A DNA stretch of 64,000 bases from Novosphingobium sp. (GTDB lineage Bacteria > Pseudomonadota > Alphaproteobacteria > Sphingomonadales > Sphingomonadaceae), in assembly GCF_025351285.1 (NCBI RefSeq), contig NZ_JANXWG010000150.1:41987-105986 (forward strand). Reading direction: 5' to 3'. This document shows, in pieces, positions 9,549 through 18,592 of the stretch. The translations under genes and the position numbers were made by a program. The notes below the pieces were generated by a model that searched no databases, was not told the origin of the DNA, and saw only the letters and a program-made list of their open reading frames with translations. Positions within the stretch are counted from its first letter, which is position 1; every line of letters begins with the position of its first letter.

Positions 9549-11618
9549 CTATTCAGCCTCCAGACCAAACATTGGTGAGTTCAAAATTGGCTTGCGATCA
9601 GAGGGTGTGCCGATGGAATTCCAAAGGGTCATTGAATCTCGATTTGCTTTGATCCAACGCCTTACTGAGTCAGTGATCTTCTGTAGGTCCGCCTTGGTCG
9701 GCTGCCGAATGTGAAGACCTAAAATGTGATCGTGATTTAGTTTGCCATAGCTGGTGCCTCCGGACTCGGTCCAAAGCTGTATACGACAATCTTCTGAACG
9801 GAGTGCAGCAAGTAGAAACTCCTGCGTTATCCCTCGCTCGTTGCCCTTTTTTACACGAACGATGGCCACACCGTCCGGCGTGCCAACGATATCTTTCGCC
9901 GCATCGATCACGATACCCACATTCCGACGCTCGGGCCGGACCAAGCCGACAACAATATCCCCATCATGTATTTTGAAAACGCGACGCTGCTTCGCGTCGA
10001 TGATTTCCCACGCTTGCATCGCCTCTTGCGGCACCACAGTGCCCTCCAACGCGCGAATGCTCGTGCCTTCGACAAGTCGCCATTCCTTGCCCAAATTCGG
10101 CAATGATTGCAGGTCAATGTAGGTTGACACGACGTCCGCAACATCAGCCAACCGGAAGTGATCAACTGACAAAATTGCCGCACGACGGGCGACCGCCTTT
10201 TTGGTCAAACGGCGCGGCTTCATATCCAAGTTTGGATGATTGCGAATATCACTTATGCGCGATCCGCTCCAACCCGGGATTGCCTTTTTTGACGAGCTTC
10301 CAGATTTCGATTTAAGATTTAAATTCAACAGATCACGAAACTGACTGTGGCGCTCTCTGAGCCCTAGGAAGTCAGAATCGATAATCGGTTCGTTTTCCGC
10401 ATCCCTTATCACGTCACCAGTCTTGGGATCACGCTTCGGCTCAATCGAAAACCCTTTCCCCATTTTGAACCCGACTTTGCGAATCAATTCTGCATGGATA
10501 GGATAATCGAATTCAATTGCATGCGTGATATCTTTCACCGAAAGCTTTTGCGCTATGAGAATATTTGCCCTCAAGTCTGCATCAGCGCGATTAAATATAC
10601 GGCGGGGAAGTTCAACAAGGGCTAATATTTTCAAATTTGATATTATCCACTCTCTAACATAGCCGTAAAGAGACGTGCAGAGATAACCTTCGGGCAAAAT
10701 AATTGCCATCCTACCATTGTCGTCGAGAAGCTTGAAGCATTTTTCAATAAAGAGTATTCCAAGTTCCTGGCTCGATGCAATATTCTTTGTTTTTTTCCAC
10801 ATACCGGCGCTATTGACCTCCCAAATGTGACCTAAGTCATACTTGGAGAGCACGCTAGACCGCTTCTCAAGGCTCTTTTCACCAAAAGGCGGGTTAAACA
10901 AAGCTACCCCAATCTGCCTCTCCCAGCGATCGAATTGCTCAATCGAATCTTCGTTAACAAAATTACTCTGGCCGTCTTTATGAAGTATCATATTGACTAT
11001 TGCTAAATCGAAAGCCATTTTGTCCGCATCGGCACCATAGAGGCGATTAGCAATATCATCGTCGCCTGCCGCTTGCCTTACCGCCATCGCGGCTGATAAA
11101 AAATCTGCTGTCCCCATTGCTGGATCGGCGACGGTATCATTTGGCCCGATGGCGACCATATCAACAATCGCGTCGATGAGAGGCAGAGAAGTAAAGTATT
11201 GATCTAAGCTCTTTTTGAACACGGCCGGAACAAATGACATAAATACTTGTTGCATCACATCGCTGCTTGCAGCGGTAAATTCAATACCCTGTATTAATTC
11301 AACAGCTTCACGCATTGCGGTTTCTGGCAGTGCGGGCGCACCGCCATTAATTTCAAAAAGCGTCTTTGCTTTTTGGTAACGCTTCGCAGCAACGAGATAG
11401 CAGTCAGTCACTCGCTTCATAAAATCTGGATCACATCCGGGCAGTACCTGCAGCGCCAATTCGTGAGGACTTAATTTAGCAGCGCGCTCATCGCAATATC
11501 TTGCTAATATTAATTTTACAGTTTCCTTATAGCGCGTTGCTTCGTCATTTATTTTATGAGACCTAAAGATATTTGCGAGGTTGTATAGGACGCCCATCAA
11601 ATTTTTAGTTGGTCGCAA
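9549..11618 (-). CDS. N-6 adenine DNA methylase with C-terminal specificity-like region (downstream part of split RM gene)
   Basis: The 689-residue frame carries DQYFTSLPLIDAIVDM, SAM motif I DPAMGTADFL (about residue 165) and the gamma-class catalytic motif NPPF (about 242), as in HsdM-type methylases. The last 200 residues (FRLADVADV...VRPERRNVGIV...GGTSYGKLNHDHILGLHI) look like a type I HsdS target-recognition half. The frame starts at TTG 11618 but is open upstream and picks up exactly where 11675-12241 would continue after a -1 shift at an A6 tract. AT-rich codon use differs sharply from the flanking genes, which suggests horizontal acquisition. Confidence 0.85.
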   Translation of the reverse strand: MRPTKNLMGVLYNLANIFRSHKINDEATRYKETVKLILARYCDERAAKLSPHELALQVLPGCDPDFMKRVTDCYLVAAKRYQKAKTLFEINGGAPALPETAMREAVELIQGIEFTAASSDVMQQVFMSFVPAVFKKSLDQYFTSLPLIDAIVDMVAIGPNDTVADPAMGTADFLSAAMAVRQAAGDDDIANRLYGADADKMAFDLAIVNMILHKDGQSNFVNEDSIEQFDRWERQIGVALFNPPFGEKSLEKRSSVLSKYDLGHIWEVNSAGMWKKTKNIASSQELGILFIEKCFKLLDDNGRMAIILPEGYLCTSLYGYVREWIISNLKILALVELPRRIFNRADADLRANILIAQKLSVKDITHAIEFDYPIHAELIRKVGFKMGKGFSIEPKRDPKTGDVIRDAENEPIIDSDFLGLRERHSQFRDLLNLNLKSKSGSSSKKAIPGWSGSRISDIRNHPNLDMKPRRLTKKAVARRAAILSVDHFRLADVADVVSTYIDLQSLPNLGKEWRLVEGTSIRALEGTVVPQEAMQAWEIIDAKQRRVFKIHDGDIVVGLVRPERRNVGIVIDAAKDIVGTPDGVAIVRVKKGNERGITQEFLLAALRSEDCRIQLWTESGGTSYGKLNHDHILGLHIRQPTKADLQKITDSVRRWIKANRDSMTLWNSIGTPSDRKPILNSPMFGLEAE

Positions 11619-11674
11619 ATCCGTCAGCGTTATTGGTTTCGATGCGTAAGCAATTCCAAAACGTGGAAGATTGG

Positions 11675-12241
11675 CTATATTGTCTTGATCAATCTGAATC
11701 TGTGATTTTTTCCGGTCTCTACAAGCGATTTAATGAGAAGTATCTGATTTATATCGTCCCAGTATATTCCAAGCGCATCCGTTGCTGGAAGAAGCCTTAA
11801 AGCAGGTTCAAGTTGATGGTCAATAGCAGATTTTTTCGACTTAGAATCACGCTTTACCTCAGCAACGGCGATGGCATGCTTCAGTCTATCAGACATGCTC
11901 AGCGATTTTAAATCATGCGCGTTCTGGCTATAAACAACCACGTCTGCTCGGACGCTATTTCGTCCGTTCGCTCCGATGTTTTTCAGCACGATCGTTTCAA
12001 CTGCGATGTTAGCTGGTGGGTAGTGACGATCTATCAACAGATGGATCAAATCGATGCGACGAGCTTCTTCGCTCGCATTGAGCCCATCGGCCGCCAGAGC
12101 AAATGCCGTTAAGGGGCCCCTGACAGGACAGGTCAGAAGCTTGGGTGTGACGGATATTGGGAGCGCGGTAGATGGCGTGAAAACTTTGGTTTTGTTCACG
12201 TTTTTAAGGCCCTTCGGGATCAATTCCCGGATGTGTTGCAT
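11675..12241 (-). CDS. Type I R-like nuclease domain (HSDR_N type), upstream part of split RM gene
   Basis: This 188-residue frame shows the PD-(D/E)xK layout of restriction R-subunit N-termini: Asp100 in SVRADVVVY, Glu128-x-Lys130 in VAEVKRD, and Gln143 in HQLEPALRL, followed by GIYWDD. It would cut DNA and belongs in front of the methylase frame at 9549-11618. Near 11706-11711 the coding strand reads GGA AAA AAT; a -1 shift here yields one product of about 897 residues. As written, translation ends ten codons later. Whether this is a sequencing error, a mutation, phase variation or programmed frameshifting cannot be decided here. Confidence 0.75.
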   Translation of the reverse strand: MQHIRELIPKGLKNVNKTKVFTPSTALPISVTPKLLTCPVRGPLTAFALAADGLNASEEARRIDLIHLLIDRHYPPANIAVETIVLKNIGANGRNSVRADVVVYSQNAHDLKSLSMSDRLKHAIAVAEVKRDSKSKKSAIDHQLEPALRLLPATDALGIYWDDINQILLIKSLVETGKNHRFRLIKTI

Positions 12242-12296
12242 TTCCCAGACCGACCATCAAGTACCGTCAAGGATCTCATCGACAGATTGGAGCCCC

Positions 12297-13067
12297 TTAA
12301 CTCCGCAACCGATACCCCGTCCTGAAAATCACCGCGATCACCCCCGCGCAGACCGCCACGAACCCCAGCGTCAGCGCGGCGGAGATGCGGATGTCGACGT
12401 CGGAGTGGCCGTAGAAGGTCCAGCGCAAGCCGTTGACGAGGTAGACCACCGGGTTGGCCATCGCCACGCTGCGCCACGGCTGCGCCAGCATCGACAGGCT
12501 GTAGAATGTGCCGCCCAGGAAGGTCAGCGGGGTCAGCACCAGCATCGGCACGACTTGCAGCTTCTCGAACCCGTCGGCCCAGCAGCCGAGGATGAAGCCG
12601 AGCATCGAGAACGCCACCGCGATCAGCACCACGTAGCCCACCGCGAGAAACGGGTGGACCACGTGGAACGGCACGAAGATCCGCGCGGTGATGAATATGA
12701 TCGTGGCGAGGATGATCGACTTGGTCGCCGCCGCGCCGATGTAGCCGATCATCGTTTCGGCCACCCCCGCCGGCGCCGAGAGCAGTTCGTAGATCGCGCC
12801 GGTGAAGCGCGGCATGTAGATGCCGAAGCTGGCGTTGCCGGTGCTTTCGTTCAGCACCGTCATCAGCAGCAGGCCGGGCACGATGAACGCGCCGTATGGC
12901 ACATCGCCCTGCATCCGGATCTGCCCGCCGATCGCCGATCCGAACACCACGAAATAGAGCGAGGTGGTCAGCACCGGCGAAAGGATTGACTCGAACAGCG
13001 TGCGCCAGGTCCGCGCCAGTTCCCACTGGTAGATCGTCCATGTGCCGCGCCAGTTGAAGCCGCTCAT
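12297..13067 (-). CDS. ABC-2 type transporter permease
   Basis: The 256-residue integral membrane protein starts [17 protein letters not shown] and has about six hydrophobic segments, including the conserved ABC-2 region [18 protein letters not shown] and the C-terminal [14 protein letters not shown]. It is the membrane half of a two-gene exporter: its ATG overlaps the stop of the ATPase gene by 4 bp. Relatives (YadH/NodJ/DrrB-like) export lipids, polysaccharides or drugs; the substrate is unknown. It borders the AT-rich RM insert, so this junction marks the return to the native genome. Confidence 0.9.
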   Translation of the reverse strand: MSGFNWRGTWTIYQWELARTWRTLFESILSPVLTTSLYFVVFGSAIGGQIRMQGDVPYGAFIVPGLLLMTVLNESTGNASFGIYMPRFTGAIYELLSAPAGVAETMIGYIGAAATKSIILATIIFITARIFVPFHVVHPFLAVGYVVLIAVAFSMLGFILGCWADGFEKLQVVPMLVLTPLTFLGGTFYSLSMLAQPWRSVAMANPVVYLVNGLRWTFYGHSDVDIRISAALTLGFVAVCAGVIAVIFRTGYRLRS

Positions 13068-13996
13068 GCCGCCGCTCCGTCGATCAGGCGGACGAAGATG
13101 TCCTCGAGGCTCGATTGCTTCACGTCGATGGTGGTGAAGCCCACGTTCTGGTGCGTCAGCAGTTGCACCAGCCTTGCAAGTCCGGTGTGGCGGTCTTCCA
13201 GGCTCTCTGCGTGGTAGCACAGCGTACTTCCGCCGTTCAGCAGATCGAGGTGGAAGCCCGCCAGCGCGGGCGGCACTTCGGCCATCGGCTGCGCCAGGCC
13301 GATATGCGCCTCCATCCGGCCGAGCCGGTCGATCAGCGCGGTCTTGTTCTCGACCAGCTTGAGCCGGCCCTTGTCGATGATGCCGATGCGGTCGGCCATT
13401 TCCTCGGCCTCTTCGATGTAATGCGTGGTCAGAATCACGGTGACGCCGGAGTCGCGCAGGCGCCCGATCTGGTCCCACATGTCGCGGCGCAGTTCGACGT
13501 CGACCCCGGCGGTGGGTTCATCGAGGAACAACAGATCGGGATCGTGCGCCAGCGCCTTGGCGATCAGCACGCGGCGCTTCATGCCCCCCGACAGCGCGTT
13601 GATGCGACTGTCGCGCTTGTCCCACAGGCTGAGCGAGCGGAGCACTTCCTCGATCCGCGCGGGATCGGGCGCGCGGCCGAACAGCCCGCGCGAATATTCC
13701 ACCGCCTTGCCGACATAGGCGAACATGTCGGTGGCCAGTTCCTGCGGCACCAAGCCGATGCGGGCGCGGGCCGCGCGCCAGTCGGTTGCCAAGTCACACC
13801 CGAACGCGCGGATCGTGCCGCTGGTGGGCTTCACCAGCCCGCACACCGCGCCGATCAGCGTGGTTTTGCCCGCGCCGTTGGGTCCGAGCAGCGCGAAGAT
13901 CTCGCCCTTCTGGATGGTGAGGTCCACGTCGGCGAGTGCCACTTGGCCGCTGGCATATGTCTTGCCAAGGCCGGTAATTTCCAGGATCGGTTGCAT
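13064..13996 (-). CDS. ABC transporter ATP-binding protein (ABC-2 exporter partner)
   Basis: The 310-residue ATPase shows Walker [10 protein letters not shown], the Q-loop VPQELATD, the signature LSGGMKRR, Walker [13 protein letters not shown] and the switch His [10 protein letters not shown], all in the first 215 residues. About 90 extra C-terminal residues follow, as in YadG/NodI-type subunits. [14 protein letters not shown] at 13996 is the natural start, although the frame stays open to 14275. It is encoded first in a two-gene unit with the permease at 12297-13067 (4-bp overlap) and powers export of an unknown substrate. Confidence 0.93.
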   Translation of the reverse strand: MQPILEITGLGKTYASGQVALADVDLTIQKGEIFALLGPNGAGKTTLIGAVCGLVKPTSGTIRAFGCDLATDWRAARARIGLVPQELATDMFAYVGKAVEYSRGLFGRAPDPARIEEVLRSLSLWDKRDSRINALSGGMKRRVLIAKALAHDPDLLFLDEPTAGVDVELRRDMWDQIGRLRDSGVTVILTTHYIEEAEEMADRIGIIDKGRLKLVENKTALIDRLGRMEAHIGLAQPMAEVPPALAGFHLDLLNGGSTLCYHAESLEDRHTGLARLVQLLTHQNVGFTTIDVKQSSLEDIFVRLIDGAAA

Positions 13997-14132
13997 CGGG
14001 CAACCTTGCACGATCAGCACGGTCCTGCCCACCCCTTGCAGATCCAAAAGCGCGTTGGCACCGCTTTGGCGTGTGGGGCGTTGACCTGCCGACGCCATCG
14101 GTCCAGCCTGCGAGCAGCCCGGCCCCAACAGG

Positions 14133-16073
14133 ATGACAAGCGTGACGGATATGCCCGGCTTCAACGACCCGGCCGACGATTTCGGCCAGCTCGACGCCAG
14201 CGACGCGTTGCAAGCGGCGCAAAGCTCGGCGCGCGACATGCGCAAACTGCTCAACATCGCGGCGGCTATGGCCACGGTGACCGCGCTCTATTTTGGCAAG
14301 GAAGTGCTGCTGCCGATCACGCTGGCGGTGATCCTGTCGTTCGTGCTGTCGCCGATCGTCAACGGGTTGCAGCGGTTGCGGCTGCCGCGCGCGCCGGCGG
14401 CGGTGCTGGCGGTGATCGCGACGCTGGCCACGTTCGGGCTGGTGGGCACGCTGATCGGCAGCCAGGCCGCGGCACTTTCGAGCGATGCGCCGCAATATGT
14501 GCGCACGATCGAAGGCAAGATCCAGAACATCCAGGGCTATGCCGTGCTCAAGCTGGCGGCGCTGACCAAGGCGTTCGGCACCGGCGTGCGATCGGGCAAC
14601 CCGCCGCGCATCGGTGAAGGCGCTGGGCAATTGACAGGACGCCAGCCGGCCAAGGCAGATGCGCAAGGCGCGCGGCGCCCGGTTCAAGTAGAAATCCAGG
14701 CCGCTCCGCCCACCCCCACCGAGATTGCCGGGCGCGTGCTGTCTCCGGTGGTCGGCCCGCTCGAAACCGCGTTCATCGTGCTGGTGGTGGCGATCTTCAT
14801 CCTGATCCAGCGCGAGGACTTGCGCGATCGGGTGATCCGGCTGTTCGGTTCGGCCGACCTGCACCGCACAACCATCGCGCTGGACGACGCCGGCCAGCGG
14901 CTGAGCAAGTATTTTCTGTCGCAATTCGCGGTCAACACCAGCTTCGGCGCGGTGATCGGGGTGGGGCTGTGGCTGATCGGCATCCCCTCGCCCGCGATGT
15001 TCGGGATCCTGGCAGGGCTGTTGCGGTTCGTACCCTATATCGGATCGTTCCTGGCGGCGCTGGCGCCGATGGCGCTGGGTGCGGCGATATCGCCCGGCTG
15101 GGAATTGACGGTGTTCGTCGCGCTGCTGTTCGTGGGCGTCGATACATTGACCGGTTACGTGGTCGAACCGCTGCTGTACGGCCATTCGACCGGGCTTTCG
15201 CCGATCTCGGTGATTGTCGCGGCGATCTTCTGGGCGTGGCTGTGGGGCCCGGTCGGCCTGATCCTGTCGACCCCGCTGACGCTGTGCTTCGTGGTGCTGG
15301 GGCGGCACATCAAGGCGTTCGAATTTTTCGATGTGCTGCTGGGCGATCGTCCCGCACTGTCCCCGGTGGAAACGTTCTACCAGCGCATCCTGGCAGACAA
15401 CGCCGACGAAGCGCTGGCGCAAGCCGAGCGCATGCTGGGGGATAAGCCGCTGGTCGACTACTACGACAGCGTGATCGTCCAAAGCCTGCGCCTGGCCGCG
15501 CAGGACGAAGCGCGCGGGACGCTCGATCGTGGCCGATTGGTCAAGATCAGGCGGCTGATGCTGTCGGTGATCGAGGATTTGCAACTGTTCCAGGCTGATA
15601 CCGGCACGGCTCACTCCACCGCCCGCACCGCGATTGCACCCAGCCGGATCGTCTGCGTGGCCGGGCGCGGGCCGTTCGATGGCGCGCTGGCGACGATGTT
15701 CGCGCAATTGCTCCAAAGCGCCGGGCACACGGTGCGCGTGGTTTCCTATGAGCAGGTGGCCCGCGAATCGATTGCTGCGCTCGAACCAGATGGCCTGGCG
15801 GCAATCGCGCTGATCGGGCTTAATCCTGCGGGTGCCACCGCGCCGATACGCCACCTGATCCGGCGCCTGCGGATGCACGCCCCGAACAGCCGCATTCTGC
15901 TCGGGCTGTGGGGCGGACAAGGCTCCGAAGGCACAACCGAGCTGGACGACGCCGATTGGCGCCGCTCGATCGGCGCGGACGAGATCGTCGCCTCGTTGCG
16001 CGAAGGCACCCAACGCCTGCTGGCGGGCGCAGACGACAAGACCATCTTCGCACCACAAGCCGCGCTGGCCTGA
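14133..16073 (+). CDS. AI-2E family transporter with long C-terminal extension
   Basis: Residues about 40-410 form a polytopic PerM/AI-2E permease, with paired hydrophobic segments near residue 50, a coupled pair around 205-225, and the family core GLLRFVPYIGSFLAAL and PLLYGHSTGLSPI. Most members stop near 350-400 residues; this one has 646. The extra part (about 500-640) contains IVCVAGRGPFDGALATMFAQ, QSAGHTVRVVSYEQ and HAPNSRILLGLWGG, which resemble a Rossmann/B12-binding-like fold without an obvious cobalamin His motif. Transport substrates of this family are disputed. It is a single gene, converging on queA. Confidence 0.85.
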   Translation: MTSVTDMPGFNDPADDFGQLDASDALQAAQSSARDMRKLLNIAAAMATVTALYFGKEVLLPITLAVILSFVLSPIVNGLQRLRLPRAPAAVLAVIATLATFGLVGTLIGSQAAALSSDAPQYVRTIEGKIQNIQGYAVLKLAALTKAFGTGVRSGNPPRIGEGAGQLTGRQPAKADAQGARRPVQVEIQAAPPTPTEIAGRVLSPVVGPLETAFIVLVVAIFILIQREDLRDRVIRLFGSADLHRTTIALDDAGQRLSKYFLSQFAVNTSFGAVIGVGLWLIGIPSPAMFGILAGLLRFVPYIGSFLAALAPMALGAAISPGWELTVFVALLFVGVDTLTGYVVEPLLYGHSTGLSPISVIVAAIFWAWLWGPVGLILSTPLTLCFVVLGRHIKAFEFFDVLLGDRPALSPVETFYQRILADNADEALAQAERMLGDKPLVDYYDSVIVQSLRLAAQDEARGTLDRGRLVKIRRLMLSVIEDLQLFQADTGTAHSTARTAIAPSRIVCVAGRGPFDGALATMFAQLLQSAGHTVRVVSYEQVARESIAALEPDGLAAIALIGLNPAGATAPIRHLIRRLRMHAPNSRILLGLWGGQGSEGTTELDDADWRRSIGADEIVASLREGTQRLLAGADDKTIFAPQAALA

Positions 16074-16085
16074 TCTCCCGCAGGA

Positions 16086-17114
16086 TCAAGGAAGCAACAG
16101 CGACGAATCCCCATAGCTGTAAAAGCGGTAGCCCGTCGCAATCGCGTGAGCATAGGCCGCCTGCATTGCCTCGCGGCCCATCAGCGCACTGACCAGCATG
16201 AACAGCGTTGAACGCGGCAGGTGAAAATTGGTCATCAACCCGTCGATCGCACGGAAGCAGTAGCCGGGTGTGATGAAGATCGCGGTGTCGCCTTCGAACG
16301 GCTGGATTGTGCCGCTTTGGTCAGCGGCGGATTCGAGCAGGCGCAGGCTGGTGGTGCCGACCGCGATCACGCGCCCGCCGGCTGCCCGAACCGCATTGAG
16401 CCGCGCAGCCGTGGCGGCGTCGATCCGGCCCCATTCGGCATGCATGGCGTGCGCCTCGGTGTCGTCGGCCTTCACCGGCAGGAAGGTGCCCGCACCAACA
16501 TGGAGCGTCAGCGTTTCGCGCCCGATCCCCGCGGCTTCGAGCGCGGCGATCAGCTCGGGCGTGAAATGCAGCGCGGCGGTGGGCGCGGCAACTGCGCCGT
16601 CGTTCTGTGCGAACATGGTCTGGTAGTCGGCCTGGTCGCGTTCATCGATCGCGCGCTTCGAGGCGATGTAAGGCGGCAACGGCATCGTGCCTGCGCGCGC
16701 CAGCAGCACTTCGACCGGCTCGTTCCCGCTGAATGCCAACGTGAAGCTGCCATCGGGATGACGCGCTTCGGCGGTGGCGGTCACATCGGCGCCGAAGTCG
16801 ATGACATCACCCTCGTGCAGCCGCTTGGCATTGCGGATGAAGGCCTGCCAGCGTCGCAAGTCGATCCGCTTGTGCAGCGTGGCGCCGATTTTCGCATCCC
16901 CCCGCCGGCCTTCAAGCTGCGCCGGGATCACGCGGGTGTCGTTGAACACCAGCACGTCGCCGGCGCGAAGCTGCGCGGGGAGATCGCGCACCCCGGCATC
17001 GACCAGTGGCGCGTTCCCGAGCACGACCAGCATCCGCGCCGCATCGCGAGGCCGCGCGGGGCGGATCGCGATGTTTTCGGGCGGAAGCTCGAAATCGAAC
17101 AGGTCAACGCGCAT
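16086..17114 (-). CDS. queA: tRNA preQ1(34) S-adenosylmethionine ribosyltransferase-isomerase
   Basis: The 342-residue product is full-length QueA, which transfers the ribose of SAM onto preQ1 in tRNA to make epoxyqueuosine. Diagnostic motifs are [15 protein letters not shown] near the N-terminus, [39 protein letters not shown], and the C-terminal [16 protein letters not shown] with [14 protein letters not shown]. It converges on the AI-2E gene with a 12-bp gap. Upstream lies an inverted repeat and then a peptidyl-prolyl isomerase gene on the same strand. Confidence 0.97.
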   Translation of the reverse strand: MRVDLFDFELPPENIAIRPARPRDAARMLVVLGNAPLVDAGVRDLPAQLRAGDVLVFNDTRVIPAQLEGRRGDAKIGATLHKRIDLRRWQAFIRNAKRLHEGDVIDFGADVTATAEARHPDGSFTLAFSGNEPVEVLLARAGTMPLPPYIASKRAIDERDQADYQTMFAQNDGAVAAPTAALHFTPELIAALEAAGIGRETLTLHVGAGTFLPVKADDTEAHAMHAEWGRIDAATAARLNAVRAAGGRVIAVGTTSLRLLESAADQSGTIQPFEGDTAIFITPGYCFRAIDGLMTNFHLPRSTLFMLVSALMGREAMQAAYAHAIATGYRFYSYGDSSLLLP

Positions 17115-17155
17115 GGGGATACCCTGGGGGGTGGCAGCATATCATCGCCCTAACC

Positions 17156-17242
17156 CCGTTCGTCCTGAGCTTGTCGAAGGACTGCTTTTCTTTAGGGCGT
17201 AGCAAGCTAAGAACAGCCGTTCGACAAGCTCAGGGCGAACGG
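17156..17242. repeat. Inverted repeat, sphingomonad REP-like element
   Basis: The left arm CCGTTCGTCCTGAGCTTGTC (starting at 17156) and the right arm ending at 17242 (TTCGACAAGCTCAGGGCGAA) are reverse complements over 23 bp with one mismatch, separated by about 41 bp. It sits between the isomerase and queA genes. From general knowledge, this gcttgtcgaa-type palindrome recurs between genes in sphingomonads. It could also act as a terminator-like structure here. Confidence 0.75.
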
Positions 17243-17261
17243 AAGTGCCTTGGGCCGATCT

Positions 17262-18002
17262 TCAGTTCGACTTCGATTTCGACAGCATGTCCGCCGTGAT
17301 GCCGGCGCCAGCCGCAGTCGCCGGAGCCGCGCCGGGCAGTTTGGGCGGCTTGTGATCGGCCAGGATCGAGGCTTGCAGGATCTTGGTCGGCGCTTCGGGC
17401 GGTTCGCCGCGCTGGATGGCGTCGACCAGGTCCATGCCCGCGATCACGCGGCCGAAGTTGGTGTATTTCCGGTCGAGCGCGAAGCGCGGCATGAACATGA
17501 TGAAGAACTGGCTGTTGGCCGAATCGGGTTCCTCGGTCCGCGCCATCGAGACGGTACCCCGCAAGTGCGGCGCGCCGTTGAATTCGGCCTTGAGGTCGGG
17601 CAGTTTCGATCCGCCCTGCCCGGTTCCCGTCGGGTCGCCGGTCTGCGCCATGAAGCCTTCGATCACGCGGTGAAAGATCACCCCATCGTAAAAGCCCTGC
17701 CGTGTCAGCGTCTTGACACGTTCCACCGAACCGGGTGCCCACTTGGGTTCAAGCCGGATCACCACGCGCCCGCCGTTGGACAAATCGAGCACCAGCACGT
17801 TGTCCTGGTCGGTTTCCTGAGAGAAATCGACCGTGAAAGACTGGTTCTGGATCGGCGCGGCGGCCGCCTGCGCAACCGCGTTCAGTTCGACCTTCTTGGA
17901 CTTGCGGGCCAGCGCGGGGCTGGCGGCAAAACTTACCAGGATGGCACTGGTGATAACCAGCGTAGCAGTGCGGCGAAGACGCGAAACCATCAGCAAACCC
18001 AT
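17262..18002 (-). CDS. Cyclophilin-type peptidyl-prolyl cis-trans isomerase, exported
   Basis: The 246-residue protein has a signal peptide (RLRRTATLVITSAILVSFAASPALA) and then a cyclophilin domain. Family motifs are VVIRLEPKWAPGSVERV, FYDGVIFHRVIEGFMAQTGDPTGTG, AEFNGAPHLRGTVSMAR, NSQFFIMF and NFGRVIAGMDLVDAI. It should assist folding of proline-containing proteins in the periplasm. Two in-frame starts are close, 18002 and 17990; GAGGAA lies too near the first and rather far from the second, so the start is uncertain. The C-terminal tail (about 30 residues, Ala/Pro-rich) is not conserved in cyclophilins. Confidence 0.92.
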   Translation of the reverse strand: MGLLMVSRLRRTATLVITSAILVSFAASPALARKSKKVELNAVAQAAAAPIQNQSFTVDFSQETDQDNVLVLDLSNGGRVVIRLEPKWAPGSVERVKTLTRQGFYDGVIFHRVIEGFMAQTGDPTGTGQGGSKLPDLKAEFNGAPHLRGTVSMARTEEPDSANSQFFIMFMPRFALDRKYTNFGRVIAGMDLVDAIQRGEPPEAPTKILQASILADHKPPKLPGAAPATAAGAGITADMLSKSKSN

Positions 18003-18065
18003 TTCCTCAACGATCTTTTGCGCCGATAGGCCGGGGCGACTTTCGTGGCAATGAACGAATGTGGA

Positions 18066-18590
18066 TCAATAATCCCCAAGCCGCCCGATCGTGCCGACCC
18101 GCGCAACCACATCTTCGCGCACCGCCGGCGTGACGAAAGCCGAAATATCGCCGCCGAACAGCGCGATTTCCTTGACCAGTTTCGATGCGATCGGCTGGAG
18201 GCACACGTCGGCCATCAGGAAGATCGTTTCGATCCGGGCGTTGAGCTGCTGGTTCATGCCGGCCATCTGGTATTCGTATTCGAAGTCCGCCACCGCGCGC
18301 AGGCCCCGCACGATCACGCTGGCGCCCTGCTTTTCGGCAAATTTCATCAGCAATGCGTTGAAGCCGATCACCGTCACGTTGTCGATGCCCTGCGCAGCCA
18401 CTTCGCGTTCAACGCAGGCCATGCGTTCTTCGGGGCTGAACATCGGGTTTTTCGATGGATTGGTGGTCACACCGATGATCAGCTTGTCGACCAGCTTGGC
18501 GCCGCGCCTGATGATATCCAGATGGCCGAGCGTGATCGGATCGAAGGTGCCGGGATAGACGCCGATGCGGGTGCCATCTGATGCGGGCAT
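18066..18590 (-). CDS. coaD: Phosphopantetheine adenylyltransferase
   Basis: The 174-residue enzyme makes dephospho-CoA from 4'-phosphopantetheine and ATP, the fourth step of CoA synthesis. The nucleotidyltransferase motif GVYPGTFDPITLGHLDII at the N-terminus (T/HxGH type), VIVRGLRAVADFEYEYQMAGMN, and FLMADVCLQPIASKLVKEIA with its ISSSxVRE-like helix are all present. It lies 2 bp after ispA on the same strand, so it is probably co-transcribed with xseB-ispA. Confidence 0.96.
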   Translation of the reverse strand: MPASDGTRIGVYPGTFDPITLGHLDIIRRGAKLVDKLIIGVTTNPSKNPMFSPEERMACVEREVAAQGIDNVTVIGFNALLMKFAEKQGASVIVRGLRAVADFEYEYQMAGMNQQLNARIETIFLMADVCLQPIASKLVKEIALFGGDISAFVTPAVREDVVARVGTIGRLGDY

Positions 18591-18592
18591 GG

